A stretch of 5,537 nt of DNA from Cyanobacteria bacterium K_DeepCast_35m_m2_023 (GTDB taxonomy: Bacteria; Cyanobacteriota; Cyanobacteriia; PCC-6307; Cyanobiaceae), in contig VGQR01000152.1 of the NCBI GenBank assembly GCA_016882345.1, positions 1 to 5,537 on the forward strand, read 5' to 3'. The position numbers and the translations under genes are program-made. Positions 4,824-5,537 of this stretch are shown in pieces (the first letter of the stretch is position 1; every line of letters starts with the position of its first letter). The notes beneath the pieces are model-generated. The model searched no databases, had not been told where the DNA came from, and saw only the letters and a list, made by a program, of their open reading frames with translations.

Positions 4824-5537
4824 TCAGATCACGCTCACCAGACCAGTCTCCAGATTGAAGTCGAGCGGCTGGATCGTCAGCTTGCGCGCTGACACCGCAT
4901 CGCGCAGCACGGCACTGCGCTCGCTCAGCTGACGGGCAGCGGCAGTGGTGTTGTGCCGGACGGCGAGGCTGAGGTCGTCGCCCGGTTGCAGCGACGCCCG
5001 GATCGGCGTCACCAGCTGCTCGAGGAGGGGGGTCAGGGGTTGGCCAGTGAGGGCCGCTGTCACGGCGCCGCAGCTCTGGTGGCCCAGCACCACGATCAGC
5101 GGCACCTGCAGCTGGGCCACGGCGTACTCGAGCGAGGCGATGCCTTCGGCAAAGGCGGTGTTGCCGGCGCTGCGCACGTCGAACAGCTCGCCCGGACCCA
5201 CATCAAAGATCCATTCGGGCGACACGCGCGCATCGGCGCAGGCCAGCACCGCCGCCCAGGGGCGCTGGCCGCGCGCCAGGGCCGCCGGGTCGAGCTGGCA
5301 GGTCTCGCTCCATAGGGCCGCCATGCGGGCTGTGCGATCGGCCGAGGTCAGGGCCGGGCCACTGCTGAGCTGCCAGGCAGCAGCAAAGCGCTGATTGCCC
5401 GCCAGCAGCGCCTGCAACGGATCCCCCGATGGGGCGCAGGCGCTCAGGGCGGGGTCCGCTCGGGTGCTCGCGGCTGCAGCGGGGCGTGCAGCCGCTGTGG
5501 CAACAGCCAACAACGAGGCCGCCGAAGCCAGTCCTCG
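4824..5537 (-). CDS. exported beta-class carbonic anhydrase (5' end outside window)
   Basis: The visible part is 237 codons ending in TGA; the reading frame is open to the window edge, so the true start lies beyond 5537. The enzyme interconverts CO2 and bicarbonate. Counting from the first whole codon at the edge, C100-A-D102-A-R104 supplies a zinc Cys and the Asp-Arg dyad, and H153-Q-S-C156 the other two zinc ligands, as in beta-carbonic anhydrases. Also present are GDPLQALLAGNQRF (near 38-51), RSAGN, and a C-terminal LETGLVSVI like the family end. The N-terminus RGLASAASLLAVATAAARP, rich in Ala, looks like the core of a signal peptide, possibly Tat with the arginines just outside, so a periplasmic location like cyanobacterial EcaB is likely. 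Base composition matches the GC-rich host. An internal TTG at 5513 would lose half of the signal and is unlikely. Confidence 0.92.
   Translation of the reverse strand, partial: RGLASAASLLAVATAAARPAAAASTRADPALSACAPSGDPLQALLAGNQRFAAAWQLSSGPALTSADRTARMAALWSETCQLDPAALARGQRPWAAVLACADARVSPEWIFDVGPGELFDVRSAGNTAFAEGIASLEYAVAQLQVPLIVVLGHQSCGAVTAALTGQPLTPLLEQLVTPIRASLQPGDDLSLAVRHNTTAAARQLSERSAVLRDAVSARKLTIQPLDFNLETGLVSVI

Noticed and set aside
4812..4824. AGGGCTGAGCCCT as the carbonic anhydrase terminator
   Set aside because: The stem is short and overlaps the stop codon, and no T-run follows in the transcription direction. It is mentioned only as part of the junction region.
4945..5394. 149-residue plus-strand ORF
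   Set aside because: It is antisense to the carbonic anhydrase catalytic region and has no recognisable motif.

Overview
The window looks like a piece of a GC-rich picocyanobacterial chromosome (Cyanobium/Synechococcus type). This is an inference from three things: a DUF2227-type membrane protein of the kind common in cyanobacteria, a two-domain MazG, and an exported beta-carbonic anhydrase resembling cyanobacterial EcaB. No marker gene fixes the genus.

Layout, left to right. Bases 1-304 hold no intact gene. They contain a possible decayed transposase-type helix-turn-helix fragment on the minus strand and a hairpin followed by TTTT that would suit termination of the neighbouring tRNA. At 312-383 (minus) is an intact tRNA-Val(UAC). 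Diverging from it on the plus strand are a DUF2227/YdjM-like membrane protein (TTG start at 443) and, 22 bases later, mazG (972-1844). Both are GC-rich and look like native housekeeping genes.

At 1845 the base composition drops clearly. Two minus-strand genes follow: a secreted protein predicted to be an outer-membrane beta-barrel (1863-2882) and, upstream of it, a Tat-exported zinc-dependent deaminase-fold protein (3170-4510). The spacer between them carries a promoter-like pair, a perfect 17-bp palindrome and a long-armed inverted repeat. Upstream of the deaminase, 4511-4823 is messy. It contains a strong Shine-Dalgarno with a 7-codon mini-ORF in the deaminase frame, a possible small membrane-protein ORF, and a plus-strand remnant of the N-terminus of a PIN-domain (VapC-like) protein. 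High GC returns at about 4800 with the 3' part of a beta-carbonic anhydrase gene (minus strand, 5' end outside the window).

Interpretation: 1845 to about 4800 reads as an accessory insert between native genes, with a toxin-antitoxin remnant at one edge. The most interesting content is the pairing of an exported deaminase-fold enzyme with a predicted outer-membrane protein. Cytidine/guanine/tRNA deaminases normally work in the cytoplasm, so a Tat-exported member with a long C-terminal half, possibly a second degenerate deaminase fold, is unusual. MazG (nucleotide sanitation) and carbonic anhydrase (periplasmic CO2/bicarbonate exchange) appear to be unrelated neighbours.
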